Assembly: GCA_015059785.1 (NCBI GenBank)
Contig: SUZS01000009.1
Location: 1-63,498 of the forward strand
Reading direction: 5' to 3'
DNA: 63,498 nt
Source: Rikenellaceae bacterium
Lineage (GTDB): Bacteria > Bacteroidota > Bacteroidia > Bacteroidales > Rikenellaceae
Part shown: piece by piece, positions 43,325 to 51,979 of the stretch
Layout: every line of letters starts with the position of its first letter
How positions within the stretch are numbered: position 1 is the first letter of the stretch
Position numbers and translations under genes: made by a program
The notes under the pieces: model-generated
Seen by the model: the letters and a program-made list of their open reading frames with translations, nothing else
Database searches by the model: none
Told to the model about the DNA's origin: nothing

Positions 43325-44809
43325 ATGGAGCTACACTACATATCAGCCGAGCGACTGACTATTGAGCGCGTGGGCGAGATTCTTGAGAACAACATACAGA
43401 TTGCGCTAAGCAAGGATGCAGAGAACCGCATTGTCCGCTGTCGCGAGTATCTTGACAACAAGATGAGCAGCCAGACAGAGCCTATATATGGCATTACCAC
43501 AGGCTTCGGCTCGCTGTGCAACATCAGCATCAGCGCCGATGAGCTTGGCACACTGCAGAAAAACCTTGTTATGTCTCACGCCTGCGGTACGGGAGATAGA
43601 GTACCAAGTCAGATTGTCAAGCTGATGTTGCTGCTCAAGGTGCAGTCACTGAGCTATGGACACTCAGGCGTACAACTTGCTACTGTTGAACGACTTATAG
43701 ATATGTTCAACAACAATGTGCTTCCAGTAGTCTACCAGCAAGGCTCACTTGGCGCATCGGGTGACCTTGCTCCTCTTGCCCACCTCTGTCTGCCACTGCT
43801 TGGTCTTGGCGAGGTTGAGGTAGAGGGTATGCCTATGCCTACTACGGAGGTTATGGAGCAGTTTGGCTGGGAGCCTATCTCTCTGCAGTCAAAGGAGGGA
43901 TTGGCACTGCTCAACGGCACTCAATTTATGAGCGCATACGGCGTGTGGTCACTGCTCAAGGCGATAAGGCTGAGCGGTCAAGCTGATAAGATTGCCGCCG
44001 TATCTCTTGACGCCTTTGACGGTCGCATAGAGCCATTCTGCGACGAGGTGCATATTGTGCGTAGCCATCGTGGACAGATTGAAACCGCGCGAAAAATGAG
44101 GGCTCTTCTTGAGGGTAGTCAGATTATCTCTCGCAAGAAGGAGCATGTTCAAGACCCATACTCATTCCGCTGCATACCGCAGGTTCACGGAGCGACAAAG
44201 GACACAATAGCCTATGTATCAACAGTTTTGGAGAATGAGATTAACAGTGTTACGGACAACCCGACAGTATTTCCAGAGCAGGATATGGTTGTCAGCGCAG
44301 GTAACTTCCACGGCCAGCCTATAGCACTTGCTATGGACTTCCTTGCCATTGCTGTAGCCGAGCTTGCCAATATCTCCGAGCGCAGAACATACCGCCTTAT
44401 CTCTGGTAGTCGCTCTCTACCTTCGTTCCTTGTTGCCAAGCCGGGTCTTAATAGCGGATTTATGATTCCGCAGTACACTGCCGCATCTATCGTCAGTCAG
44501 AATAAGGGACTCTGTATGCCAGCCTCTGTAGACTCCATTCCATCATCACAGAGTCAGGAGGACCATGTAAGTATGGGCTCAAATGCCGCAACAAAGCTTG
44601 CCCGCGTAGTAGATAACACAGAGCGCGTGCTTGCCATAGAGCTCTTCAACGCTGCTCAGGCACTTGAGTTCCGCCGTCCACTGCGCTCTTCTGAGGCTGT
44701 TGAGCGACTTGTGGAGAGGTATCGCAAGGTTGTGCCATATATTGACAACGACAGAGTGATGTATCCGCTTATTGACGCGTCTATAACCTTCTTGCAGAAC
44801 AACAAATGA
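43325..44809 (+). CDS. hutH: Histidine ammonia-lyase
   Basis: First step: removes ammonia from histidine to give urocanate. The 494-residue protein has the Ala-Ser-Gly triad (144-146) that cyclises to the MIO group, in GSLGASGDLAPL. YGITTGFGSLCN near 55 and the later QDPYSFRCIPQVHG and QSQEDHVSMGSNAA are typical. Its stop overlaps the hutI start by 4 bases (ATGA). Confidence 0.97.
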   Translation: MELHYISAERLTIERVGEILENNIQIALSKDAENRIVRCREYLDNKMSSQTEPIYGITTGFGSLCNISISADELGTLQKNLVMSHACGTGDRVPSQIVKLMLLLKVQSLSYGHSGVQLATVERLIDMFNNNVLPVVYQQGSLGASGDLAPLAHLCLPLLGLGEVEVEGMPMPTTEVMEQFGWEPISLQSKEGLALLNGTQFMSAYGVWSLLKAIRLSGQADKIAAVSLDAFDGRIEPFCDEVHIVRSHRGQIETARKMRALLEGSQIISRKKEHVQDPYSFRCIPQVHGATKDTIAYVSTVLENEINSVTDNPTVFPEQDMVVSAGNFHGQPIALAMDFLAIAVAELANISERRTYRLISGSRSLPSFLVAKPGLNSGFMIPQYTAASIVSQNKGLCMPASVDSIPSSQSQEDHVSMGSNAATKLARVVDNTERVLAIELFNAAQALEFRRPLRSSEAVERLVERYRKVVPYIDNDRVMYPLIDASITFLQNNK

Positions 44810-46044
44810 GGCTCCTTATTATAAATATAGGTACTATTGTCGGTATTGACACTGCTGGGCGAAATCGCATATCTGGAACAGATATGGATAGTATGGAGCG
44901 TATTGACAACGCGTGGCTTACGGCTGAAGATGGTGTGATAACCGCCTTTGGAAGTATGGAGAGCTGTCCGAGTAGTGAAGGCTTTGATGTGTTAGATGCT
45001 CTTGGAGGTATGCTCTTTCCCTCATACTGCGACTCGCACACCCATATTGTCTATGCAGGTAGCCGTGAGCAGGAGTTTGTAGATAAGATTCACGGACTGA
45101 CATACGAGCAGATAGCCCAGCGTGGAGGAGGCATCCTCAACTCGGCAGATAGGCTTCACAACACATCGGAAGAGGAGCTCTATAATCAGGCTATGGAGCG
45201 CGTAAATGAGGTTATTGCTATGGGCACTGGCGCGATAGAGATAAAGTCGGGCTATGGACTTACTACAGAGGACGAGCTGAAGATGCTCCGCGTAATTGGT
45301 CGCATAGCAAAGAGTGTTCCAATAGCCGTCAAGGCTACATTTCTCGGTGCACACGCAGTGCCTCGCGACTACAAAGGTCGTCAGAGTGAGTATGTAGAGC
45401 ATATCTGCAGCACCATGTTACCTGCCGTAGCCGAGCAGGGAATTGCCGAGTTTGTGGATGTATTTTGCGACCGAGGATTTTTCACTACCGAGCAGACTGA
45501 GCAGATTGTAACAAAGGCTGCAGAGTATGGTCTAAAAGCAAAGATACACGCAAATGAGCTTGACTACTCTGGCGGAGTGCAGTTAGGCGTAAGGCTCGGC
45601 GCGATGTCTGTAGACCACCTTGAGAGTAGTGGAGAAGATGAGATTGAGGCTCTAAAGGGTAGCACGACAATGCCTACCCTACTGCCTGGAGCCGCATTCT
45701 TCCTCGGTATGAACTACCCTCCAGCCCGCAAGATGATTGATGCAGGCCTTGCCGTAGCACTCGCCTCGGACTACAACCCCGGCTCATCGCCATCTGGCAA
45801 TATGCGCTTTGTAACATCACTCGCCTCTATCCGTATGCAAATGACTCCTACAGAGGCTCTTTGGGCAGCAACGCTCAACGGCGCAGCGGCAATGGGGATT
45901 AGCGACCGCTACGGCTCAATAACCGTTGGCAAGGTGGCTAACTTCTTTATTACCAAGCCAATATCTTCGTTTGAATACTTTACCTACGCCTACAACACGC
46001 CACTAATTTCGCGCATTGTTTTGGGCGGAGAGGTTATTAAATAG
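44806..46044 (+). CDS. hutI: Imidazolonepropionase
   Basis: Third step: opens the ring of imidazolonepropionate to formiminoglutamate. The 412-residue amidohydrolase has the metal-binding DSHTHIVYAGSREQEF near 75, GAIEIKSGYGLTTEDE near 142, FLGAHAVP, HANELDYSGG and ALASDYNPGSSP near 322. It is translationally coupled to hutH. The symporter follows after 26 bases. Confidence 0.96.
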   Translation: MRLLIINIGTIVGIDTAGRNRISGTDMDSMERIDNAWLTAEDGVITAFGSMESCPSSEGFDVLDALGGMLFPSYCDSHTHIVYAGSREQEFVDKIHGLTYEQIAQRGGGILNSADRLHNTSEEELYNQAMERVNEVIAMGTGAIEIKSGYGLTTEDELKMLRVIGRIAKSVPIAVKATFLGAHAVPRDYKGRQSEYVEHICSTMLPAVAEQGIAEFVDVFCDRGFFTTEQTEQIVTKAAEYGLKAKIHANELDYSGGVQLGVRLGAMSVDHLESSGEDEIEALKGSTTMPTLLPGAAFFLGMNYPPARKMIDAGLAVALASDYNPGSSPSGNMRFVTSLASIRMQMTPTEALWAATLNGAAAMGISDRYGSITVGKVANFFITKPISSFEYFTYAYNTPLISRIVLGGEVIK

Positions 46045-46070
46045 ACTACACAAACCTAAAACCTTTATAT

Positions 46071-47801
46071 ATGGTAGGAATTGACTACATCGTAATTGTA
46101 ATTTACTTTCTGGGGCTTATAGCGGTAAGTGTGCTTGTCTCGCGAAGTATTAAGTCCTCTGCCGATATGTTTATCGCAGGCAGAAACTCCTCGTGGTGGC
46201 TCTCTGGAATGTCCACATATATGACCCTCTTCTCAGCAAGCACCTTTGTCATCTGGGGTGGCGTGGCGTTCCGCTCAGGTTTTGTGGCGGTGCTTATCGG
46301 AAACATACTGGGATTTGCCAGTTTCTTTGTCGGCAGATACTTGTCGGGCAAGTGGCGCGAGATGAGGATTAAGTCCCCTGGAGAGTACCTTACAATCCGC
46401 TTTGGCAAGCGCTCGCTCAACTTCTATACCCTATTAGGCATTATCGGCAGAGGTTTTCATACTGCCGTAGCACTCTATGCTATTGCCATTGTGATGTCTA
46501 CCCTGATGACTCTGCCTGAGGGGCACTTTATGGCAGACGCAACTGGACATTTGGCTGTCAGCTGGGCGATAGTTATCCTCGGCGTTATCACACTGCTATA
46601 CACCGTTTTAGGAGGTTTTCTTGCGGTGCTGATGACCGATGTAATACAGTTTGGAGTGCTAATTACGGTTGTAATCTTTATGATTCCGCTATCAATAAAC
46701 GCCATCGGTGGATTGGACAACTTTATTGCTAACGCTCCAGAGGGTTACTTCACGCCAGTGAGCGCCGAGTACCCATGGTTTTGGCTGATACTATGGTTCT
46801 TTGTCAATAGCTTTACCATTGGTGGCGACTGGCCATTTGTGCAGCGATATATCAGCGTGCCGACAGTAAGCGATGCAAGAAAGAGTACATATCTTGTCGG
46901 TGCGCTCTACCTGCTTACACCACTTATCTGGTACTTCCCTGCAATGGTCTTCCGACAGATTGAGCCAACGGCAAACCCAGAGCAGGCATATATCCTTATG
47001 TCCGACCATGTGCTGATGAAGGGTATGCTCGGCGTAATGCTCGCAGCGATGGTCTCAGCAACGCTCTCAACAGTCTCTGGTACGCTCAATGTCTTTGCAA
47101 ATGTCTTTACATACGACATCTACGGTCAGAAGCACCCAGAGGTTGGCGAGAAGAGACTTATCCGCATAGGTCGTATATTTACCTTCGCATTTGGTGCGGC
47201 AATTATTGCTCTGGCACTACTTATCCCATACGCGGGTGGTGCGGAGAAGGTCGTTGTGACTATTCTTACGATGATTATCGGCCCACTATATATCCCATCC
47301 GTCTGGGGTGTATTCTCTAAGCGACTGACACAGAAGCACCTACTCACAGCAATGATTGTCACATACGCCTGCGGTATTTTCGGCCTTGCATTTAAGTTTA
47401 GCGACGCTGTACGCGCGAATTTTGAGTGGATAAATCCGAATGTACTGGAGTCGGTTATCGGCACTGTTGTGCCCGTTATTCTGCTCTCTATAATGGAGTT
47501 ATGGGCAAAGCATAAGGGGACAACTGACCCAGGCTATGAGCGTGTGCAGGCGATACTTGACCCTCAGGCTGATAGAGAGCCAAGCGCAGAGATTAAGAGA
47601 GCTACAAAACGCTACTCACATATGGCTGTCACTTGCTTTGTTGTCACACTGCTTGCCATTGCAGCACTGCTTGTTCAGCAACTGATTGTAGAGAGCTATG
47701 ATGCTGCTGTAGAGAGAATTATGATTGGTGGCATTGCCGTAATGGTAGGTATTGCCGTAGTATATGCAATTTATAGATACATAGATGCAAAACACAATTA
47801 A
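46071..47801 (+). CDS. Sodium:solute symporter (SSS family)
   Basis: Inner-membrane importer of 576 residues with about 13-14 hydrophobic segments. The N-terminal DMFIAGRNSSWWLSGMSTYM and the later GGFLAVLMTDVIQFG are family features. Its position right after hutI suggests histidine, urocanate or a related acid as substrate; members of this family also carry sugars and organic acids. The next gene starts 17 bases before its stop, so the two are coupled. Confidence 0.88.
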   Translation: MVGIDYIVIVIYFLGLIAVSVLVSRSIKSSADMFIAGRNSSWWLSGMSTYMTLFSASTFVIWGGVAFRSGFVAVLIGNILGFASFFVGRYLSGKWREMRIKSPGEYLTIRFGKRSLNFYTLLGIIGRGFHTAVALYAIAIVMSTLMTLPEGHFMADATGHLAVSWAIVILGVITLLYTVLGGFLAVLMTDVIQFGVLITVVIFMIPLSINAIGGLDNFIANAPEGYFTPVSAEYPWFWLILWFFVNSFTIGGDWPFVQRYISVPTVSDARKSTYLVGALYLLTPLIWYFPAMVFRQIEPTANPEQAYILMSDHVLMKGMLGVMLAAMVSATLSTVSGTLNVFANVFTYDIYGQKHPEVGEKRLIRIGRIFTFAFGAAIIALALLIPYAGGAEKVVVTILTMIIGPLYIPSVWGVFSKRLTQKHLLTAMIVTYACGIFGLAFKFSDAVRANFEWINPNVLESVIGTVVPVILLSIMELWAKHKGTTDPGYERVQAILDPQADREPSAEIKRATKRYSHMAVTCFVVTLLAIAALLVQQLIVESYDAAVERIMIGGIAVMVGIAVVYAIYRYIDAKHN

Positions 47802-49089
47802 CTATACTAAACAACTTCAGGTGCGAGGCGCCTATGATGTTGTTGTTGCAGGCTCTGGCCCTGCAGGAATTTGCGCTGCTGTGGCGGCGGCGCGTGAGGG
47901 TGCAAAGGTAGCCCTTGTAGAGCGATATGGCGTTGTGGGTGGAAATCTTACAACGGGCTATGTTGGCCCAATACTCGGCATGGTGGGCAAGGGGACTATG
48001 CGCGATGAGCTGGTAGAGCTTCTTGGCGTGCCAGAGAACGATATGATTGGCGTAACAGGTCGCGCGCACGACTTTGAGATGGCTAAAATTCGCCTTATGC
48101 AGTTTGTAAACCATCCAAATATTGATGTATACCTACAGACTACCGTCACGGATGTTATCAAGGAGGGGGATACTCTGAAGGGCATTATCGCTACATCAGG
48201 CGAGGGTCAGTTTGCACTGCTTGGCAAGGTAACGATAGACGCTACGGGCGATGGACTTGTCAGCTACCTTGCAGGAGCGACAACCGAAAAGGGTCGTGAG
48301 GATGGGCTTATGCAGCCCGTAACTCTTGAGTTTACTATTGATGGCGTAGACGAGAGCAAGGGGGTAATTTGCATTGGCGATGTGGACGATGTAAGGCTTG
48401 GCGACGAGCGATTTTTGGACTACTGCAAGCGTCTGAGCCTTGAGGGAGAGATTCCAGAGCGCATAGCCGCTGTACGACTTCATCCAACAACACATAGTGG
48501 TGAGCGTCAGGTAAATACAACGCAGGTAAACGGTGTTGATATGACTCGCGTAGACCATATTTTCAAGGCCGACCTTGAGCTTCGCGAGCAGATACTCACA
48601 CTACTTGATTTCTTCCACAAGCATATTCCTGGTTATGAAAATTGTCGTATAATCTCAAGCGGCACAACAACGGGTGTTCGCGAGACTCGCCGCGTGATTG
48701 GCGACTACATAATCACTGCCGAGGAGATGGCTGCAGGCTGTCGCTTTGACGATGTTATTGTCCACCGCGCAGAGTTTATCGTAGATATTCACAACCCAGA
48801 GGGCTCTGGTCAGGCTGAGGACCATATTCAGTATTGCGACCCTTATGATTTGCCATACCGCTGCTTTACTCCAAAGGGTGTTGAGTGCCTCTATACCGCA
48901 GGTCGCTGCATATCCGGCACACACCGCGCACACGCATCCTACCGAGTAATGAGTATCTGTATGGCTATGGGCGAGGCTGTGGGTGTTGCGGCAGCAATGT
49001 GTGCCCAGAGTGGCACAACTCCGCGCAATCTAAATGTAAAACAGTTACAAAATCGTTTAACAGATAAAGGTATAGAGTTGTATGGATAA
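47785..49089 (+). CDS. FAD-dependent oxidoreductase (FAD_oxidored-like)
   Basis: Flavoprotein of 434 residues. The dinucleotide fold is at the N-terminus, with GSGPAG at 23-28 and an acidic end at VALVERYG (about 47). A second FAD segment near the C-terminus reads ECLYTAGRCISGTHRAHASY, followed by MAMGEAVGVAAAM. No signal peptide is seen. It resembles the flavoproteins that often sit in catabolic clusters with a transporter; the substrate is not known. It overlaps both neighbours (17 and 8 bases). Confidence 0.85.
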   Translation: MQNTINYTKQLQVRGAYDVVVAGSGPAGICAAVAAAREGAKVALVERYGVVGGNLTTGYVGPILGMVGKGTMRDELVELLGVPENDMIGVTGRAHDFEMAKIRLMQFVNHPNIDVYLQTTVTDVIKEGDTLKGIIATSGEGQFALLGKVTIDATGDGLVSYLAGATTEKGREDGLMQPVTLEFTIDGVDESKGVICIGDVDDVRLGDERFLDYCKRLSLEGEIPERIAAVRLHPTTHSGERQVNTTQVNGVDMTRVDHIFKADLELREQILTLLDFFHKHIPGYENCRIISSGTTTGVRETRRVIGDYIITAEEMAAGCRFDDVIVHRAEFIVDIHNPEGSGQAEDHIQYCDPYDLPYRCFTPKGVECLYTAGRCISGTHRAHASYRVMSICMAMGEAVGVAAAMCAQSGTTPRNLNVKQLQNRLTDKGIELYG

Positions 49090-50023
49090 GATTATGCTCT
49101 ACAGCAAGTTCAACCCACTAAAGAGGGTACTTTGCTACGATATTTTTGACCGAGGCTTCAACGGCTGGATGGTCCTGCTTCCAAATTTTACGGAACACCC
49201 CGACTTTGATGTTCCACCGACAAAGGTAAACAAGGACCAGTGGCCACCAGTGATGCTCAGCTCGGCGACATTCCGCTTTCCGGGCACACACGGCTCAATG
49301 TCAGGCACTTACTCACTAAAGCTATCTACACGCCCCATTGCTAATCCATACTCAATGCCTCCCGCTCCAGGCTCTATGGGTCACGCAATCAAGCGACTGT
49401 CAAATATGGACCCAAATGCAAGATACTTGCAGTATGAGTGTTGGTTTGCATACACTGGCGAGCAGAATGAGGTAGATGGAGATGGCGAGCAGCCAGGTCT
49501 GCACGAGAACTCAATTCGCGCCTTTGGTATCGGCTCGGACACGCAGGATGACAACAACCGCTTCTTCTGGGGTGTGCGTTATCTTAACACCGTAGATGGC
49601 AAGCCGATGCGCAAGTGGCAGTATATACAGGCTACCCCGGGCACAGACAAAGAGTGGGCATTTGGCCTTGATGGTGACTGGTGCAAGTGGGGTGTTGACT
49701 GCTGGTGGTTTGGCGAGCGCCGTCCAGATGGCTATCACGCTGGTTACAAGGATGTTCCAGGTGGTACGCAGAACCTCATCTACAACGAGACCGACTGCAA
49801 GATTAACTGGCAGTACTTGCGTCTGAAGGTAGATATTGTTGAGCGCGAGTATGTGGAGATGCAGTGCCAGAACAAGATTTTTGATATGCGTGGCATAAAG
49901 ATGACTGCCGTAGATAAATACCGCCGTATTGACGGACTTATCAACCCAGTAATATGGCTTGAGACAGACACTAACCGCCGCGTGTTCCTATACATTGATT
50001 CATTCGTAGTATCACAGGAGTAA
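49082..50023 (+). CDS. Conserved protein of unknown function, beta-sandwich-like
   Basis: I do not recognise this 313-residue protein with certainty. It has no signal peptide, is rich in Trp, Tyr and Asp, and has many short strands (for example YLQYECWFAYTG and RVFLYIDSFVV at the end), like a concanavalin- or jelly-roll-type fold. The 8-base overlap with the flavoprotein gene says they act together. A sugar or small polar compound as ligand would fit this composition, but that is a guess. Confidence 0.7.
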   Translation: MDKIMLYSKFNPLKRVLCYDIFDRGFNGWMVLLPNFTEHPDFDVPPTKVNKDQWPPVMLSSATFRFPGTHGSMSGTYSLKLSTRPIANPYSMPPAPGSMGHAIKRLSNMDPNARYLQYECWFAYTGEQNEVDGDGEQPGLHENSIRAFGIGSDTQDDNNRFFWGVRYLNTVDGKPMRKWQYIQATPGTDKEWAFGLDGDWCKWGVDCWWFGERRPDGYHAGYKDVPGGTQNLIYNETDCKINWQYLRLKVDIVEREYVEMQCQNKIFDMRGIKMTAVDKYRRIDGLINPVIWLETDTNRRVFLYIDSFVVSQE

Positions 50024-50188
50024 AGAGGTTGTTTCAAATCTATTTACTTCGTTCTTTTATGCTGTTTACGACTCTTTTCTCGTGTGGTTTTCGTTACATA
50101 GGAACCCCTATGCGCCTCAAACCACGCGAAAAAAATAGCCACAAACCAGACTATATAATAACTTTGCAAACAAATTCAAACAACCTCT
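50024..50188. mobile_element. 165-base inverted-repeat element (MITE-like)
   Basis: Perfect 11-base ends AGAGGTTGTTT (50024-50034) and AAACAACCTCT (50178-50188). Inside, GTGTGGTTT pairs with AAACCAC and ATAGG with CCTAT, so the whole can fold as one long imperfect hairpin. The left end directly follows the TAA of the upstream gene. No transposase and no clear target duplication are seen. Confidence 0.55.
50159..50166 (+). promoter_or_regulatory. -7 box within the inverted-repeat element
   Basis: TAACTTTG lies 42 bases before the ATG at 50209, inside the element's right part. No TTTG at the usual distance, so it may be weak. Confidence 0.4.
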
Positions 50189-50208
50189 AAAAATTAAAAT
50201 TTTATCAG

Positions 50209-50535
50209 ATGAAACAGTTTAATGCAGCGCATTTAGAGATAAAAAAGTCCTTTGCCGAGGGCTTTGAGACCCATCCATACGAGGTTGGCTGGGCAGACGA
50301 AGTTATCTTTTTCGTCTATATTGAGGATGTTGTTGGCAGCGGAACTTTTGACGCCAAGGTGCAGATTTCGCACGACGGAATACACTGGGCTGATGAGGGA
50401 ACAGCTTTTAAGACAATAACTGAAAAGGGACTATACTTCGTAAAGGTCTCACACTTTGGCAATTACATACGCCTAAAGACCGACATTAAGGGTGCGGAGT
50501 TTAAGTTACAGATTCAGATAGCTTCAAAGGGATGA
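50209..50535 (+). CDS. Small beta-rich protein of unknown function
   Basis: Protein of 108 residues with no signal peptide. It is built of strands, with VQISHDGIHWADEG and a C-terminal FGNYIRLKTDIKGAEFKLQIQIASKG, which looks like a small beta-sandwich of the DUF6385 type, although I cannot confirm that. Its last 4 bases overlap the ruvC start (ATGA), so translation is coupled. It may belong with the gene at 49082 rather than with ruvC. Confidence 0.7.
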   Translation: MKQFNAAHLEIKKSFAEGFETHPYEVGWADEVIFFVYIEDVVGSGTFDAKVQISHDGIHWADEGTAFKTITEKGLYFVKVSHFGNYIRLKTDIKGAEFKLQIQIASKG

Positions 50536-51134
50536 TATACCGCATTTTAGGTCTTGACCCGGGAACAAACTATATGGGTTACGGGATTTTGGAGGTAGAT
50601 GGAAGAACTCTTACCCCTATTGTGCTGGGAGATATCGATTTACACAAAATTTCCGACCCATACGACAAATTGCGCTACATCTTTGAGCGAGTGCGTGGTC
50701 TTATCACGGAGTACTCGCCAAAGGAGGTTGCCCTTGAGTCTCCATTCTTCGGGCAGAATGTGCAGAGTATGCTCAAACTTGGCAGAGCGCAGGGCGTGGC
50801 TATGGCCGCCGCGCTGAGTTGTAATAAGCCCGTTGCCGAGTACGCTCCAACGCGTATTAAGCAGGCGATAACGGGCTCTGGTGCAGCCTCAAAACAGCAG
50901 GTGGCCGCTATTGTTATGCGCACGCTCAAGATTGAGGATGCTCCGCGCCGACTTGATGCTACAGATGGTATGGCAGTGGCTCTATGTCACTATTATGCCA
51001 CATCATCGCCACTCAATGCAGCTTTAGGAGATAATCGCATAAAAGGTCTTGGTGGCGAAAAAACAGCCCGCAAAAGAGGTAGTAAGTCGTGGGAACAATT
51101 CGTTAGTGAAAATCCTAAACGAGTAAAGAAATAG
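50532..51134 (+). CDS. ruvC: Crossover junction endodeoxyribonuclease RuvC
   Basis: Cuts Holliday junctions with RuvAB. The 200-residue protein has the RNase H-like acidic residues: Asp9 in ILGLDPGTNYMGYG, Glu in ALESPFFGQN near 70, and the Asp pair in DATDGMAVALCHYY near 142. A basic tail of about 30 residues (GEKTARKRGSKSW) extends beyond the core. ruvA and ruvB are not in the window. Confidence 0.95.
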   Translation: MIYRILGLDPGTNYMGYGILEVDGRTLTPIVLGDIDLHKISDPYDKLRYIFERVRGLITEYSPKEVALESPFFGQNVQSMLKLGRAQGVAMAAALSCNKPVAEYAPTRIKQAITGSGAASKQQVAAIVMRTLKIEDAPRRLDATDGMAVALCHYYATSSPLNAALGDNRIKGLGGEKTARKRGSKSWEQFVSENPKRVKK

Positions 51135-51140
51135 AGACAA

Positions 51141-51168
51141 AAAAATACAGCCCAAAAGCTGTATTTTT
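51141..51168. terminator. Bidirectional terminator after ruvC
   Basis: AAAAATACAGC (51141-51151) and GCTGTATTTTT (51158-51168) pair perfectly around 6 bases. It serves ruvC (+) and the convergent thioredoxin-like gene (-). Confidence 0.85.
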
Positions 51169-51705
51169 TTATATATTTAGTAACGAGCTGATAATATCAC
51201 AGAGAAGGTTAAACTCCTCGGCATTATACTCTGCCGACAGGGCGACAATGCGACCAAGGGGGTCGATAACAAAGCAGCGCGGAACATACTGCGTAGCATA
51301 GAGCGAGTAGACCGCATTGTCACTATCTACGCCAACGGGGAAGGTGTATCCTCGGTCGGTAACAAACTCGCGAACCGTTGCCACCTCCTCGCCACGAGAG
51401 ATAGCGAGAATTGAGAACTTTTCATCATCAAAATTATCCTGCACAGCCTTAATAGCATCTAACTGCTTGTGGCAATCTGGACACCACGAAGCAAAGAAGA
51501 CAAGAAGCACCGTGCGCCCCTGTAGCTGCGAGAGGGTAACAGAGCTACCATCAAGAGTATTGACAGTAAAATCTGGAGCATCAGCACCTACGCGCACCAG
51601 CGTTGTTTTATCATACGAAGGCATCTCCTGATCATACATTGCACTGCATCCGGTCACGCAAATCAGTAGCAGCAATGCCGTAAAAATGTTGTAAATGTTT
51701 CTCAT
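51169..51705 (-). CDS. TlpA-like thioredoxin lipoprotein
   Basis: Periplasm-facing thiol protein of 178 residues. The signal peptide ends in a lipobox (VTGC, Cys near 20). VGADAPDFTVNTLDG opens a TlpA/redoxin domain, and the active site is FFASWCPDCHKQ near 85, with CPDC in place of the common CGPC. The cis-Pro region reads YVPRCFVIDPLG, with an extra Cys beside it. The start at 51705 is fixed by the promoter, which overlaps the longer in-frame start at 51726. Confidence 0.88.
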   Translation of the reverse strand: MRNIYNIFTALLLLICVTGCSAMYDQEMPSYDKTTLVRVGADAPDFTVNTLDGSSVTLSQLQGRTVLLVFFASWCPDCHKQLDAIKAVQDNFDDEKFSILAISRGEEVATVREFVTDRGYTFPVGVDSDNAVYSLYATQYVPRCFVIDPLGRIVALSAEYNAEEFNLLCDIISSLLNI

Positions 51706-51713
51706 AACTTTGT

Positions 51714-51744
51714 CAAAGGTAGACATTTAGTTTGAAATATCAAA
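51714..51744 (-). promoter_or_regulatory. Promoter of the TlpA-like gene
   Basis: Minus-strand TTTG (51741-51744), 19 bases, TACCTTTG (51714-51721). The start point would be almost at the ATG, so the message is nearly leaderless. Confidence 0.7.
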
Positions 51745-51761
51745 AAAAATTGCTACATTTG
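51731..51761 (+). promoter_or_regulatory. Promoter of the 1125-residue lipoprotein gene
   Basis: TTTG (51731-51734), 19 bases, TACATTTG (51754-51761). It overlaps the divergent promoter, so polymerase can bind only one at a time. The leader would be about 210 bases. Confidence 0.65.
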
Positions 51762-51772
51762 CTTTCGGAATA

Positions 51773-51914
51773 TACTTATTCTGCCCCAAAAAATGGGTAA
51801 ATACACACTCAAACGCCCTCTACACGCTGTTGGGAGGGGTAGGCTGTGTAGTTATTAATATTTTATAGAAATAAGGTTATAGCCGTTTTTAAGGCAGAAT
51901 GGTGTGCATAAGTA
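51773..51914 (+). other. Structured leader of the 1125-residue lipoprotein gene
   Basis: ATTCTGCC (51778-51785) pairs perfectly with GGCAGAAT (51893-51900), and TACTT (51773-51777) with AAGTA (51910-51914). Inside, CTACAC (51820-51825) pairs with GTGTAG (51846-51851). This closed, branched shape resembles a cis-regulatory RNA; I do not match it to a known riboswitch. Confidence 0.5.
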
Positions 51915-51979
51915 CTAAAAACAGGACAAAAAACTATACAAAAAAATTATAAACAACTAAAACTTTATTAATTTTTACT

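Noticed and set aside
50024..50188. Small RNA gene in the gap before the 108-residue protein
   Set aside because: The folding is explained by perfect inverted ends of a repeat-like element; no promoter with both boxes precedes it.
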